Assembly (NCBI RefSeq): GCF_000422965.1
Contig: NZ_AUHB01000002.1
Coordinates: forward strand, 186,001-250,000
Direction of reading: 5' to 3'
From: Pleomorphomonas oryzae DSM 16300
GTDB lineage: Bacteria; Pseudomonadota; Alphaproteobacteria; Rhizobiales; Pleomorphomonadaceae
Length of the DNA: 64,000 nucleotides
Shown: piece after piece, positions 18,651 through 31,729 of the stretch
How positions within the stretch are numbered: position 1 is the stretch's first letter
Layout of the letters: each line of letters starts with the position of its first letter
Notes under the pieces: model-generated
Database searches by the model: none
What the model saw: the letters and a program-made list of their open reading frames with translations, nothing else
What the model was told of the DNA's origin: nothing
Position numbers and translations under genes: made by a program

Positions 18651-19721
18651 GTGGTGGCCATCGGTGCACAGGGGGGCTTGCGGGAACTCGACGCGCGGTC
18701 GCGCGATATCTTTCGTCGCATCGTCGAGGCCTATCTCGATACCGGCGATCCAGTCGGCAGCCGCAACATTGCGCGCCTTCTCGCCGCGCCCTTGTCGCCG
18801 GCCTCGGTGCGCAACGTCATGTCCGATCTGGAGACGGCGGGGCTGCTCTACGCGCCGCACACGTCCGCCGGGCGCCTTCCGACCGAACTCGGTCTCCGCT
18901 TCTTCGTCGATGCCATGCTGGAGATCGGCGATCTCACCGAGGACGATCGGTCCGCCATTGAAGGTCGCCTCAAGGCGTCTGGTACCGGAAAAAGCGTCGA
19001 GGATATGCTGACGGAGGCCTCGCAGACTTTGTCCGGCCTGACGCGCGGCGCCGGTGTGGTGCTGACGCAAAAAGCTGATCCACGGCTTCGTCACATCGAA
19101 TTCGTTCGCATCGAGCCGACACGCGGCATCGTCGTTCTGGTCGGCGCCAATGGCACCGTCGAGAATCGGTTGATCGATCTGCCGCCCGATTTGCCGGCCT
19201 CCGCGCTGCAGGAAGCAGCCAATTATCTCAACGCCCACATCCGTGGCCGCACCCTCAGCGAGACGCGGGTCGAAGTCGAGCGCCAGCGCGCCGCCCGCAA
19301 GCTGGAACTGGATACTCTGACCGCCCGTCTCGTCGACGCTGGCCTCGCGTCCTGGTCGGATGCCGGTGGCAGCCGGCCGCAGACCTTGATCGTGCGCGGC
19401 CGCGCCAATCTGCTCGACGATGTGCGGGCGGCCGAGGATCTTGAACGCATCAGGGCGCTGTTCGATGAACTCGAGAGTTCCGAAGACTTGATCGAGCTCC
19501 TCGGCCTTGCCGATGCCGGCGAGGGGGTGCGCATCTTCATCGGTTCGGAAAACAAGCTGTTCGGCCTGTCCGGCTCGTCGCTTGTGGTGTCGCCGTACCG
19601 AGACACCGAGGCGCGGGTAATCGGCGTCGTCGGCGTCATCGGCCCGACCCGGCTGAATTATGCCCGCGTCGTGCCGATGGTGGACTATACCGCTCGCGTT
19701 GTCGGCCGCCTTCTCGGCTAG
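18651..19721 (+). CDS. hrcA: HrcA, heat-inducible transcription repressor
   Basis: HrcA represses chaperone operons at CIRCE operators and depends on GroEL for folding. The N-terminal winged helix contains [13 protein letters not shown] and [27 protein letters not shown]; later segments [10 protein letters not shown] and [24 protein letters not shown] are family signatures. I prefer GTG 18651 (356 residues), ten bases after AAGGAG; a TTG at 18642 would leave only one base of spacing. No CIRCE inverted repeat was found near hrcA, grpE or dnaK, so its targets probably lie elsewhere (for example groESL). Confidence 0.95.
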   Translation: MVAIGAQGGLRELDARSRDIFRRIVEAYLDTGDPVGSRNIARLLAAPLSPASVRNVMSDLETAGLLYAPHTSAGRLPTELGLRFFVDAMLEIGDLTEDDRSAIEGRLKASGTGKSVEDMLTEASQTLSGLTRGAGVVLTQKADPRLRHIEFVRIEPTRGIVVLVGANGTVENRLIDLPPDLPASALQEAANYLNAHIRGRTLSETRVEVERQRAARKLELDTLTARLVDAGLASWSDAGGSRPQTLIVRGRANLLDDVRAAEDLERIRALFDELESSEDLIELLGLADAGEGVRIFIGSENKLFGLSGSSLVVSPYRDTEARVIGVVGVIGPTRLNYARVVPMVDYTARVVGRLLG

Positions 19722-19724
19722 CAC

Positions 19725-20135
19725 TCAGTCGGTCGGGAACTCGTTGAACTGCGGCAGTGCGTCGCAGATATCGAACCAGGGCGCTTTCGAGCCGACAAAG
19801 ATATGCGCGGTCGGACGGATCGAGGGCGTGTCGACCAATGTACCCAAGGTGACGTGCATATAGGCCCCGTCGCGAACTTGAGAATACAATAGCGAGCCGC
19901 AATGGGCGCAGTGGGCATCGTGAGTGCCGTCGCCGAAACGCATGATGTCGTCCTGGCCGCGCACCACGGTGAGCTCAGTTGCCCGAATGCCGGCAAAAGG
20001 CTTGAAGGCAGAGCCGGTGGCGCGGCGGCAATTCGAACAATGGCAGTTCATGGCATATTCGAAGGCGTCGGTAACTTCATAACCCACGCGGCGACAAAGG
20101 CATTCGCCGCGAAGACGCTTCGTTCCCTGGGCCAT
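19725..20135 (-). CDS. GFA / CENP-V-type zinc protein
   Basis: A 136-residue protein of the glutathione-dependent formaldehyde-activating (GFA) fold. Zinc-binding cysteines appear in the expected order: GECLC near residues 10-14, CHCSNC near 31-36, and HCAHC near 75-79. Family members include Gfa and many uncharacterised paralogues, so formaldehyde chemistry is not shown. It lies on the minus strand between hrcA and grpE, genes that are usually adjacent, which suggests an insertion into the heat-shock pair. Confidence 0.85.
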   Translation of the reverse strand: MAQGTKRLRGECLCRRVGYEVTDAFEYAMNCHCSNCRRATGSAFKPFAGIRATELTVVRGQDDIMRFGDGTHDAHCAHCGSLLYSQVRDGAYMHVTLGTLVDTPSIRPTAHIFVGSKAPWFDICDALPQFNEFPTD

Positions 20136-20305
20136 TTCGCTCGCATCCTCGATGAACAGCTGAGTAGGAGATCAGGTCTTTCCACAGCAATAAAAGCGAT
20201 TGTGGCGCACGTCGCAACAACGGGCGATCCCGCCACGGCTGCTCGATGGGTGACGAATACGGAGCCAAGGGTTGATTTTCGCCACCGAAACCCTCAAATC
20301 CGGGG

Positions 20306-20332
20306 CACGTTTGGTGGCGACAGCCACGTTTG
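20306..20332. repeat. Direct repeat flanking a hairpin upstream of grpE
   Basis: CACGTTTG occurs at 20306-20313 and again at 20325-20332, around a perfect five-base-pair hairpin (GTGGC-GACA-GCCAC, 20314-20327). It ends 19 bases before the grpE start codon, overlapping where an operator or leader structure could act. It does not resemble CIRCE. Significance is uncertain. Confidence 0.35.
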
Positions 20333-20350
20333 AGACAGTATGAGGATAAG

Positions 20351-20971
20351 ATGGCAGACGAGACAGCACAGACTCCCGACCCGGCCACTCCCGAATTGGA
20401 TCCTGTGGTCGACCAAGGACTCCAGCGTATCGCCGCCCTTGAGAAGGAGGCGGGCGATCTTAAGGATCAGCTCCTCCGTACCCTCGCCGACATGGAGAAT
20501 CTTCGCCGCCGTACCGAGCGCGAAATTGCCGATGCCCGCACCTATGCAGTGACCAATTTTGCCCGCGATATCGTCGGCGCAGCCGACAACTTGACGCGTG
20601 CGGTCGCTGCCGTCGATGCCGAGGCGCGTGCCACCGGTGGCGAGGCGCTGATTTCGCTGGTCGAAGGCGTTGAGCTGACCGAACGTGAACTGATGAAGGC
20701 GCTGGAGAAGCACGGTGTCAGCCGAGTCGATCCGACCGGCGAAAAGTTCGATCCCAACTTCCATCAGGCGATGTTCGAAGTGCCCGATCCGAGCGTGCCG
20801 AGCGGCACGGTGGTGCAGGTCATGCAGATCGGTTTCAAGATTGGCGAGCGCGTGTTGCGGCCGGCGCTTGTCGGCGTCGGTCGTGGTGGTCCCAAGGCGG
20901 CACCCGCCGAGGAAGCCGTCCAGCCGGAAGCGCCGGTCGAAAGCGGTCACAAGGTCGACAAGACGGTGTGA
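20351..20971 (+). CDS. grpE: GrpE, nucleotide exchange factor of DnaK
   Basis: GrpE releases ADP from DnaK. The 206-residue protein has an acidic, disordered N-terminus, a long coiled coil ([20 protein letters not shown]), and the C-terminal beta domain with the signature [15 protein letters not shown] followed by [21 protein letters not shown] start at ATG 20351, with GAGGA just upstream; the frame extends to a TTG at 20330. It is followed directly by a rho-independent terminator and is transcribed separately from dnaKJ. Confidence 0.96.
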   Translation: MADETAQTPDPATPELDPVVDQGLQRIAALEKEAGDLKDQLLRTLADMENLRRRTEREIADARTYAVTNFARDIVGAADNLTRAVAAVDAEARATGGEALISLVEGVELTERELMKALEKHGVSRVDPTGEKFDPNFHQAMFEVPDPSVPSGTVVQVMQIGFKIGERVLRPALVGVGRGGPKAAPAEEAVQPEAPVESGHKVDKTV

Positions 20972-20990
20972 GCCTAACCGCGAAAAATGC

Positions 20991-21024
20991 AAAAAGGGCG
21001 TCCGGAGGGCGCCCTTTTCTCTTT
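20991..21024 (+). terminator. Rho-independent terminator after grpE
   Basis: AAAAGGGCG (20992-21000) pairs perfectly with CGCCCTTTT (21010-21018) around a nine-base loop, followed by a pyrimidine-rich CTCTTTCTT tail. It lies 20 bases after the grpE stop. Confidence 0.85.
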
Positions 21025-21219
21025 CTTAAGGTCGTTTCGCTTCGCAGTTATTTCTACGTGCTACCACGTAAAAGAGACTGGCAATCCCCGGCTTTCGCGT
21101 CTAGCATCGCCCTTGGCCCCAGGAGGGGATCGTCGCCTTCGGGCGGCAATGTCGGAACGGCTTCGCGTCACAGCGGGGGACATTGCCAGCCCGTCGGCAG
21201 GAATCACCTGAAAGTTCGC

Positions 21220-23025
<1,806 letters not shown>

Positions 23026-23263
23026 GGGCGGCTAATACCATTCCCCCGTGCCACCGCCAAGCACTCGCTCCCCCACAACGGCAAGGTTTTCCGGCCAATG
23101 GTGATCCGGTTGATCGTCGCCAGCGTATGCCATGAACGCGATAAGTGTTTTTAAGGGGCGGTGCACGCTGCCGCATTCGTTTATCAATGAGAAGCGGATC
23201 GAGTTTCGATGACGCGAGCGTCGCCCGGAAGCCGGGGACGCATGCGAGGAAAGGCGGGAAGAC

Positions 23264-23815
23264 GTGGACATGCATTTGCCAAACAAGTTCGCTGCCCTGT
23301 CACTGGCCGTCACGGATGCTACGCTCGCCGGAGACGACGATCTCGCGCCGACGGCCGTCGCCGCGTTGATTACCGCTGCCAATAATCCTCCGGCCAGTAT
23401 TGGCGAGATCGCGGCCATCGTCGGTTTGACGCACTCGGCAACTGTCCGCCTTATCGATCGGCTGGAAGCCGATGGCCTTCTGCATCGCCGCCGCCGGGTT
23501 GGCCGTGAGGTGCTGGTGGAGATTACCGCCGCTGGCCGACGCCGGGCCGACGGCTTGCAGGATCGTCGCCTTGCGGTGAGCAGTAGCTTCCTCACCGGGC
23601 TTTCCAACGAGGAGCGGGACTTCCTCAATAAGCTTGTCGATCGCATGCTCTGCAACCACGAGGCGCTCGGCTACGATCGCCGCCGTCTCTGTCGGATGTG
23701 CTCGCGCGCCTATTGCAACTGCTGCTTCGAAACAGGTCTTCCGGCGACCGAAAATGCCTCGCCCGAGGAAGAAAATACCTCGTCCGAGGAAATGGTCACG
23801 CGAGAGGAGGCCTGA
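23264..23815 (+). CDS. MarR-type regulator with a C-terminal cysteine cluster
   Basis: A 183-residue winged-helix protein. SIGEIAAIVGLTHSATVRLIDRLEADGLLHRR (residues about 45-76) is a MarR-like helix-turn-helix and wing start. Beyond the usual MarR length the protein carries six cysteines: C130, and C143, C146, C151, C153 and C154, in the pattern CxxC-x4-C-x-CC. That could bind zinc, an Fe-S cluster or act as a thiol switch. The tail then repeats a seven-residue acidic unit twice (NASPEEE, NTSSEEM). The start may be GTG 23264 or ATG 23270. Its targets are unknown; it is divergent from lepA. Confidence 0.75.
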   Translation: MDMHLPNKFAALSLAVTDATLAGDDDLAPTAVAALITAANNPPASIGEIAAIVGLTHSATVRLIDRLEADGLLHRRRRVGREVLVEITAAGRRRADGLQDRRLAVSSSFLTGLSNEERDFLNKLVDRMLCNHEALGYDRRRLCRMCSRAYCNCCFETGLPATENASPEEENTSSEEMVTREEA

Positions 23816-23823
23816 TCGACGAC

Positions 23824-24441
23824 TTACACCTTGCGGTAGGTCCAGACGCGGGCCGGCGGCAGGTTGCGCATGATCCATCCGCTGACATCCAGGGTCCAAC
23901 TCCCTGCCTCGGCGGGCACCGGCGGCACCAACGCATAGGAAAACTGGATAAACGGCCGTGTTGGCTCGAGAGCTTTCATGGACTGCTCAAGGAGATGACG
24001 ACGACGCAGCGGCGGCTGGGTGAATAGCGGCAGCGACGACACCACGGCAGCCACATCGGCAACGCCGGCATGTCGCAATGTGTCGGCAAATTCATACGCG
24101 TCGCCCACCATGACGCGGAGCCCCGGGAAGCGAGCGCGGAGGTGCTCGGCGAAGTCGGGATTATATTCGACGGCCACGAGGCGATCGGCTGATACGCCAC
24201 GCGCGAGAAGTGCGGCCGTAACCGCGCCGGTGCCTGGCCCCAGCTCGACTACCGTTCCTGTCCAAAGAGGGTCGACGGCGGCAGCCATGGCGCGGGCAAG
24301 CCAGCGGCCCGATGGGCTGACCGCACCCGTCGTGAGCGGCTTTGCCGCCCAGGTCTTCAGAAATTTCAGGTCTTCCGAACAGTGGCCGCGCACACGGCGC
24401 GCCTCGGCTAGCGCCTCATCCCGCCATCGGTGCACGAACAT
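23824..24441 (-). CDS. pmtA: Phospholipid N-methyltransferase (PmtA type)
   Basis: A 205-residue SAM-dependent methyltransferase. The SAM loop VVELGPGTGAVTAALLARG, VVSSLPLF, FIQFSYALVPP and the terminal NLPPARVWTYRK match PmtA, which methylates phosphatidylethanolamine to phosphatidylcholine in Hyphomicrobiales. Its position just downstream of dnaJ is conserved in that order. I start at ATG 24441 because GGGAGG lies five bases upstream; a TTG at 24465 is the alternative. RrnA-like adenine dimethylases share the fold, but the C-terminal motif favours PmtA. Confidence 0.85.
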   Translation of the reverse strand: MFVHRWRDEALAEARRVRGHCSEDLKFLKTWAAKPLTTGAVSPSGRWLARAMAAAVDPLWTGTVVELGPGTGAVTAALLARGVSADRLVAVEYNPDFAEHLRARFPGLRVMVGDAYEFADTLRHAGVADVAAVVSSLPLFTQPPLRRRHLLEQSMKALEPTRPFIQFSYALVPPVPAEAGSWTLDVSGWIMRNLPPARVWTYRKV

Positions 24442-24516
24442 CCCAACCTCCCGTTCGACAGACAAGACCGTCTGGCCGCTATCACTTCCATGTCAGGCTG
24501 GATTGAGGGTAGCGGC

Positions 24517-25647
24517 TCAACTGCCTAGGTTATCGAAGAAATCTCGGACGCGCGCGAAAAATCCGGCGGACTCGGGATTGTTTTCACCCGACGATTCGCG
24601 CTCGAACTCTTCGAGCAGTTCGCGCTGCCGCCGGGTCAGGCGCTGCGGCGTTTCGACCATGACGTTGATATACATGTCGCCAACGTCGCGGGAACGCAAA
24701 ACGGGCATGCCCTTCGACTTCAGGCGGAATTGCTTACCAGTCTGCGTGCCCTCGGGCACCCGCACCTTGGTCTTGCTACCGTCGATCGTCGGCACTTCGA
24801 ACTCGCCGCCAAGGGCTGCCGTGGTCATGGAGATCGGCACGCGGCAGTGGAGATCGGCGCCGTCGCGCTGGAAGAATGCATGCGGCCGTAGCGATATGAA
24901 AATATAGAGGTCACCAGCCGGCCCACCTCTGAGGCCCGCCTCGCCCTCGCCCGACAGACGGATGCGCGTGCCGTCCTCGATGCCCGAGGGAACGTTGACC
25001 GACAGGGTCCGTTCCTGTGTAGTACGCCCGGTGCCCGAACAGACTTCGCAGGGGCTGGCAATGGTCTCGCCGCGGCCCTGGCAGGTGGGGCAGGTGCGTT
25101 CGATGGTGAAGAAGCCCTGGCTCGCCCGGACCTTGCCGGCGCCGCCACAGGTGCGGCAGGTCTGCGGGCTGGTGCCGGGCTTGGCGCCGGTACCCGAACA
25201 CTTGACGCAGGTGATCGATGTGGGAACATGGATCTCGACCGTCTTGCCGGCAAAGGCCTCTTCCAGCGTGACGTCGAGATTGTAGCGAAGGTCGGCGCCG
25301 CGCTCGCGGCCATTGGGTCGGCTGCGCCGCCCGCCGCCCATGAACTCGCCGAAGATGTCGTCGAAAATGTCGGCCATCGAGGCGCCGAAGCCGGCATCCG
25401 CGCCGCGCCCGCCCATGCCGTTCTCGAAGGCAGCATGACCGAAGCGATCATAGGCCGCCTTCTTCTGCGGGTCCTTCAAAACCTCGTAGGCTTCGTTGGC
25501 TTCCTTGAAACGAGTCTCGGCGGTGGCATCTCCCGGATTCTTGTCCGGATGCAGCTGCATGGCGAGCTTACGGAAGGCGCTCTTCAGCGTCTTTTCGTCG
25601 GCGTCGCGGGGAACGCCCAGCACGTCGTAATAGTCGCGTTTGGCCAT
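24517..25647 (-). CDS. dnaJ: DnaJ, Hsp40 co-chaperone
   Basis: DnaJ delivers substrates to DnaK and stimulates its ATPase. The 376-residue protein has the J domain with HPD ([13 protein letters not shown]), a Gly/Phe-rich linker ([14 protein letters not shown]), four zinc repeats ([32 protein letters not shown]) and the C-terminal substrate-binding domains. It is therefore a complete type I DnaJ. The start is ATG 25647. It follows dnaK after a 108-bp gap containing a strong hairpin. Confidence 0.98.
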   Translation of the reverse strand: MAKRDYYDVLGVPRDADEKTLKSAFRKLAMQLHPDKNPGDATAETRFKEANEAYEVLKDPQKKAAYDRFGHAAFENGMGGRGADAGFGASMADIFDDIFGEFMGGGRRSRPNGRERGADLRYNLDVTLEEAFAGKTVEIHVPTSITCVKCSGTGAKPGTSPQTCRTCGGAGKVRASQGFFTIERTCPTCQGRGETIASPCEVCSGTGRTTQERTLSVNVPSGIEDGTRIRLSGEGEAGLRGGPAGDLYIFISLRPHAFFQRDGADLHCRVPISMTTAALGGEFEVPTIDGSKTKVRVPEGTQTGKQFRLKSKGMPVLRSRDVGDMYINVMVETPQRLTRRQRELLEEFERESSGENNPESAGFFARVRDFFDNLGS

Positions 25648-25706
25648 CGTTGGTCCCGAGGTGCGAGCAAAAGGGCGGCGCCTCCCGCCCATTCTCAACA
25701 GGGAAC

Positions 25707-25734
25707 GGCTCCCCGGTCAATCAACCGGGGAGCC
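25707..25734 (-). other. Strong hairpin in the dnaK-dnaJ intergenic region
   Basis: GGCTCCCCGG (25707-25716) and CCGGGGAGCC (25725-25734) form a perfect ten-base-pair stem with an eight-base loop, between the dnaK stop and the dnaJ start. It is not followed by a T-run in either direction, so it is more likely to be a pause, partial terminator or mRNA-stabilising element that sets the DnaK:DnaJ ratio than a full terminator. Confidence 0.6.
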
Positions 25735-25755
25735 GGATATACAGGAAGCTCGGCC

Positions 25756-27654
<1,899 letters not shown>

Positions 27655-27781
27655 TTCGTCACTCCATTCAGGCAGACCGTCCGAACCCTCTCCCGAGGCA
27701 TTCGGCTTAGCGCCGGATCCCCGGCCGGTCCCCGTTTATTTCCTTTGAATGCTGACCGGGGAACTCCCCGAATTCGGCCGG

Positions 27782-27811
27782 TATATAGGTTGCCGGCGAA
27801 GGCGACGCAAG
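27782..27811 (-). promoter_or_regulatory. RpoH (sigma-32) promoter of dnaK
   Basis: Read on the minus strand, CTTGCG (27811-27806), 16 bases, then CCTATATA (27789-27782). This matches the alphaproteobacterial RpoH pattern CTTG-N16/17-CCTATAT closely. It lies about 128 bases upstream of the dnaK start, so the transcript has a leader of roughly 120 bases, which includes the small palindrome GGGGAGTTCCCC. Confidence 0.75.
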
Positions 27812-27870
27812 AAGCTGGAGAGCTCCTCGGAGCGGTTGCCGCGAGAAAAGAGGCTTCTTCCGCAGGCCCA

Positions 27871-29586
27871 TCATTCATCGCCCAGCGACTCGGGGCTGGG
27901 GCACTGGGTGTTCTCATCCAATTGGGAGGGCTGGACCGTTTTGTCGATGAGATAGAGGGCAGCAAAGCCGGTGCCGGAAACTTTGATCAGATCCGCCGGT
28001 ACCTTCGCGCCAACATACTCGTCTGGGTAGTCGGCATTTACGACCAAAACATAGTCGAAGCGTTGCCTCCAGTTGGCGAGGTAAGGCGCGAAAGGCAGAT
28101 AAACGCTCTTCAGGCTTTCGCAGGACAACGCTCCTACGGAGATCAGATTTCCCTCGGCCACTGAAATGTCACGAAAGTCGCCCTTCACCACCAAGGGCTG
28201 CTTGCCGATGGCCGTGAAGAGGGTCGGTAGGAAAGCCGCCGCATCGGGCGTGGCAAGCGTCGGCAGGTGGCGGATGGTATCCTGATTCCAGAAGAAATAA
28301 CGGCTGGCATGGCGCCAGTCAGCGCGCTGTGGGGACTGATTGGCAACCGGCAGGACTTTACTATGTGGCGGAAGGTCTGCGAGGGCACGCTTCACGGCAG
28401 TGGCATCTTGGCTGCCTTGCCACCAGAGAGCAGCGACAATGATAGTCCTCAGGAATACCGCTGTGGCGGCCGTGGCAACAAGCCAGCGGCGCGTAGGCCC
28501 AACGGCCGCTGGAAAGGGGCAGATCGCCGCCGCGCCGGCAAGAAGGGTCATGATTGGAAAGCGCCAGCTGATCCAGCCGGTACCCATCGCATGACGCGGT
28601 GCAATCATGGATAGGACGAGAAGAAAGGCGGCCGAAACAAGAAGGCCGGCATGAACACGAATCTTCTGATGGCTGCGCGCTTCGACGATGATGAGGAGGA
28701 TGGGAGCAAATAGGACAACATCGATCAGCGTGAAATACGATGTGATGGCGCTGAGGAAATTTGAAAGGGCGAGCAGCGGGCTGTTCCAGGCGAGGTTCAC
28801 ATCCTGCCCGCCGCCTGGCAGTCCGCTGGCACTGAGAAGGAGAGCTGCAATCGGTATCAGGCCGGCAATCCCGGCGAGGGTGATCCTCACTGCTCCGGCC
28901 AAGAGGACGCGCCGGTTGGTGAAGTCGAGAAAATGGCGCGGCAATTCAAGGCCTGCCGATAGCACCAGGTAAAAGCCGGCTGCGAAGACATGATCGAGCG
29001 TCAGCAGAAAGCAGGCAGCGATGCGCCATATGTTGATCAGAACGAGCCGGTGCGACCCTATTTGAAGATCAGCGACGGCAAACAGCAGGGCAAGACCGAG
29101 CCCGATCTGGAAGTTGATGAAGCCGCCGATGAGCGTGGTCGACCAGGCCAGAAACAGGATCGCGACATGAAACGGATGGCCTCCGCCAAAAAGCCGGCGA
29201 TTGAGCGCAATGGCACCGAGCGGAGGCAGGACAATGGCAATGAAAAGAAGCGACCGGGCCAACACTTCCGGGCCGATCAGTGGACCGATCCAGTAGGCCA
29301 GCAGATCCATTCCGATGTTGGTACGGGCCCGGCTCCAATCGATCGCGTAGGCGTCACGAAAGAACGGCTGGTCGATGCCGCCAGAAAGCAGAAAGATGCG
29401 TGCGAAATGGTTCGGGAAATCAAGGATCGGCGGAATGCGAAAGGCGGCAACGAGCAATGCCGCCGTCAGAACGAAAAGAGCGACATAGAGGTCTGAGCGC
29501 AGGATCAATGGAACGGGTTTGACCGATACACCGATAGCGGTCGACTGTTCCTCAATCATGCGTACCGGTCCGACCATTGGGCTCAT
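27871..29586 (-). CDS. Polytopic membrane protein, possible GT-C glycosyltransferase
   Basis: A 571-residue protein, unrecognised at family level. It starts with a membrane segment (about residues 30-50) followed by ILDFPNHFARI, an acidic first extracytoplasmic loop of the kind found in GT-C enzymes, then about ten more hydrophobic segments to residue 400, and a soluble C-terminal domain of about 150 residues. It overlaps the end of the GT2 gene upstream (ATGATTGA if ATG 29559 is used; ATG 29586 is the alternative), so the two are translationally coupled. A plausible role is transferring the sugar that the GT2 enzyme places on a lipid carrier; this is inferred from topology and context only. 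Confidence 0.6.
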   Translation of the reverse strand: MSPMVGPVRMIEEQSTAIGVSVKPVPLILRSDLYVALFVLTAALLVAAFRIPPILDFPNHFARIFLLSGGIDQPFFRDAYAIDWSRARTNIGMDLLAYWIGPLIGPEVLARSLLFIAIVLPPLGAIALNRRLFGGGHPFHVAILFLAWSTTLIGGFINFQIGLGLALLFAVADLQIGSHRLVLINIWRIAACFLLTLDHVFAAGFYLVLSAGLELPRHFLDFTNRRVLLAGAVRITLAGIAGLIPIAALLLSASGLPGGGQDVNLAWNSPLLALSNFLSAITSYFTLIDVVLFAPILLIIVEARSHQKIRVHAGLLVSAAFLLVLSMIAPRHAMGTGWISWRFPIMTLLAGAAAICPFPAAVGPTRRWLVATAATAVFLRTIIVAALWWQGSQDATAVKRALADLPPHSKVLPVANQSPQRADWRHASRYFFWNQDTIRHLPTLATPDAAAFLPTLFTAIGKQPLVVKGDFRDISVAEGNLISVGALSCESLKSVYLPFAPYLANWRQRFDYVLVVNADYPDEYVGAKVPADLIKVSGTGFAALYLIDKTVQPSQLDENTQCPSPESLGDE

Positions 29587-30625
29587 TGAGATCGGCTTCG
29601 ATGCCGATTGCTTGCTCCACCGCTGCCCGCCGCTCCGGTGAGCGCATATTGGGAGCCATTAAATCGAGCGGTCGGCTAACCCCGCCTCGACTGACGCAAT
29701 CGATCATGAACATCGGCCGCTGCTTGGATTCCTCCACCAGGCGGCCGAGATATTCGCCCATAATGCCCATGCCGATAAACTGGATGGAGAAGAAGCCGGC
29801 AACCGCGGCCATCAGGCTGGACCAGCCGGCAACCGTGTTGCCGGCGAACCATTGGATAAGCGTATAAGCGACAAGCGCTGCCGCGATCATCGCCGACATG
29901 AATCCCACCCAAGTGGCGATACGCAGCGGTACGGTTGAAAAGCTGGTAATCGCGTCAAGGGCGAAACGGATCATTTTGCGCAGCGGATATTTCGTTTCGC
30001 CGGCAAAGCGGGCATCTCGCTCGTAAGGCAGAGCAACTTGCCGACCGCCGACCCAACTGACCATGCCGCGAATGAAGCGATCACGCTCCGGCATGGCTAG
30101 CAGAATGTCGACGACCCGGCGGCTCATGAGTCGGAAATCGCCGGTGTCGCGCGGAATGGGTACCGAGGTCAGTCGGCCAAGAAGGCGATAGAAGACTGCC
30201 GCCGTCACCAACTTGAACTGTGTCTCACCGGTGCGATGGCTGCGCTGGCCATAAACCACATCGGCGCCGCCATCCATGATCGGCATCATCATGAGCAAAA
30301 GCTCGGGCGGGTCTTGCAGGTCGGCATCGATCAATAGTACGCGCTCGCCTCGCGCAACGGCGAGGCCGGCTGTCGCGGCAATCTGATGTCCATGGTTGCG
30401 CATCAACCGAACGCCAACAAGGTTGGGCAAATCGCGTGACCGGGCAGAAAGGATGTCCCAAGTCGAATCGGACGAACCGTCATCGACGGCAACGATCTCG
30501 AAATCCTGACCAGCTACGGCAGTCGCCGCGAGCACCGCACGCCGCAGAAACTCGTCGATCCCGCTCTCTTCGTTGAAGCAGGGGGCAACAATGGACAGAC
30601 GGGGCGAGACAAGACGGTCAGTCAT
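29552..30625 (-). CDS. Polyprenyl-phosphate glycosyltransferase, GtrB/ArnC-like (GT2)
   Basis: A GT2 enzyme of about 357 residues with the catalytic domain at the N-terminus: LSIVAPCFNEESGIDEF, EIVAVDDGSSDSTW and LLIDADLQDPPELL (the DxD-type motif), then RDTGDFRLMSRR. Two hydrophobic hairpins (about residues 240-262 and 275-298) anchor it, and MGIMGEYLGRLVEESKQRP is typical of GtrB/ArnC/DPM1-type enzymes that glycosylate undecaprenyl phosphate. The start is taken at ATG 30625. It is coupled to the downstream membrane protein. Confidence 0.88.
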   Translation of the reverse strand: MTDRLVSPRLSIVAPCFNEESGIDEFLRRAVLAATAVAGQDFEIVAVDDGSSDSTWDILSARSRDLPNLVGVRLMRNHGHQIAATAGLAVARGERVLLIDADLQDPPELLLMMMPIMDGGADVVYGQRSHRTGETQFKLVTAAVFYRLLGRLTSVPIPRDTGDFRLMSRRVVDILLAMPERDRFIRGMVSWVGGRQVALPYERDARFAGETKYPLRKMIRFALDAITSFSTVPLRIATWVGFMSAMIAAALVAYTLIQWFAGNTVAGWSSLMAAVAGFFSIQFIGMGIMGEYLGRLVEESKQRPMFMIDCVSRGGVSRPLDLMAPNMRSPERRAAVEQAIGIEADLNEPNGRTGTHD

Positions 30626-30853
30626 AATGATCCGGAGGCCGAACACGCGGAAGCTCTGTTTTAGCAGCCACTTCTCAATCGTTGATTAAGCCTGCTTCCA
30701 TGGTGTGGCGACGCGGCCTGATAAGGACAATGCGAAAGAGATGTGCCTCGCTCTCCGACGATGAACAAAATGTCACATGACCGTCGGCGAATTGTCACTA
30801 TCCTCGCGGCAAGGATGGGATGGTGGCTATGCTTTTTGGGCGGAGGGCTCACG

Positions 30854-31729
30854 ATGTTCGGACTTCCTGGCACTTTCCCTGCAACAAACGCGAGGCGCGT
30901 TGAAGTCGGCGAGAGTGCGACGCTCGGTCGTATGGGCTCGATGGAGGTGCGGCTCGCCCGTTCGGCCGCCGAGGTGCGTGCCGCGCAGGCGCTGCGATAC
31001 CGGGTCTTCTACGGCGAGATGCAAGCGACCGCCGATCCGCGCACCTTCCTTCGCCGGCGCGATGCCGACGCCTTCGACCGCTATTGCGACCACCTTCTGG
31101 TGCTCGACCATGACGACGTGGAGATCCGGCCGTTCCGCAAGGCACGGCCGCGTATCGTCGGTACCTACCGTCTGTTGCGCCAGAGCGTGGCTGAGCGGCA
31201 TCGCGGCTTCTACACGGCGGGCGAATTTGCCATCGAGCCGCTGCTGTCCCGTCACGCCGGTCTGGAGTTCCTGGAACTCGGCCGCTCCTGCGTCATGAAG
31301 CCCTATCGCAGCAAGCGCACGGTGGAACTCTTATGGCAGGGCATCTGGGCCTATGTGCTCAATCATGGCATCGACGCCATGATCGGCTGCGCCTCCTTCG
31401 AGGGGACCGATCCCGACGCGCTGGCCCTGCCGCTGTCCTTCCTGCACCATCACGCCTCGGCCGACGGTGACTGGCTGGTGGAAGCGCGGCCTGAGCGGAC
31501 GGTGACTATGAACCGGCTGCCGATCGAGACGGTGGACATGCGCGCGGCGCTCTCCGGCATGCCGCCGCTGATCAAGGGCTATCTGCGCCTCGGCGCCATG
31601 GTCGGGCGAGGCGCCGTCGTCGACCGTCCGTTCGGCACCACCGATGTGATGATCGTGCTGCCGGTCGAGCGCATCTCCGAACGATATGTTCGGTATTATG
31701 GCGCCGATGCCGCTCGCTACGCTGCCTGA
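30854..31729 (+). CDS. olsB: L-ornithine N-acyltransferase OlsB
   Basis: The 291-residue enzyme acylates ornithine with a 3-hydroxyacyl chain from ACP, the first step of ornithine-lipid synthesis. Recognisable stretches are VRAAQALRYRVFYGEM, ADAFDRYCDHLLVLD, FLELGRSCVMKPYR, IGCASFEGTDP and PFGTTDVMIVLPVE. I start at ATG 30854 because GGAGGG lies six bases upstream; the frame is open further 5' but those residues are atypical. Its 3' end overlaps the convergent gtrA-like gene by 13 bp. OlsA, the partner, is not obvious nearby. Confidence 0.9.
   Translation: MFGLPGTFPATNARRVEVGESATLGRMGSMEVRLARSAAEVRAAQALRYRVFYGEMQATADPRTFLRRRDADAFDRYCDHLLVLDHDDVEIRPFRKARPRIVGTYRLLRQSVAERHRGFYTAGEFAIEPLLSRHAGLEFLELGRSCVMKPYRSKRTVELLWQGIWAYVLNHGIDAMIGCASFEGTDPDALALPLSFLHHHASADGDWLVEARPERTVTMNRLPIETVDMRAALSGMPPLIKGYLRLGAMVGRGAVVDRPFGTTDVMIVLPVERISERYVRYYGADAARYAA

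Noticed and set aside
20268-20300. RpoH-like promoter and AGGGTT/AACCCT hairpin upstream of grpE
   Set aside because: TTGAT and CTCAAAT at 15-16 bases match the consensus poorly, and the stem is only six pairs.
18508-20350. CIRCE operator (TTAGCACTC-N9-GAGTGCTAA) near hrcA or grpE
   Set aside because: Neither arm was found by reading both intergenic regions.
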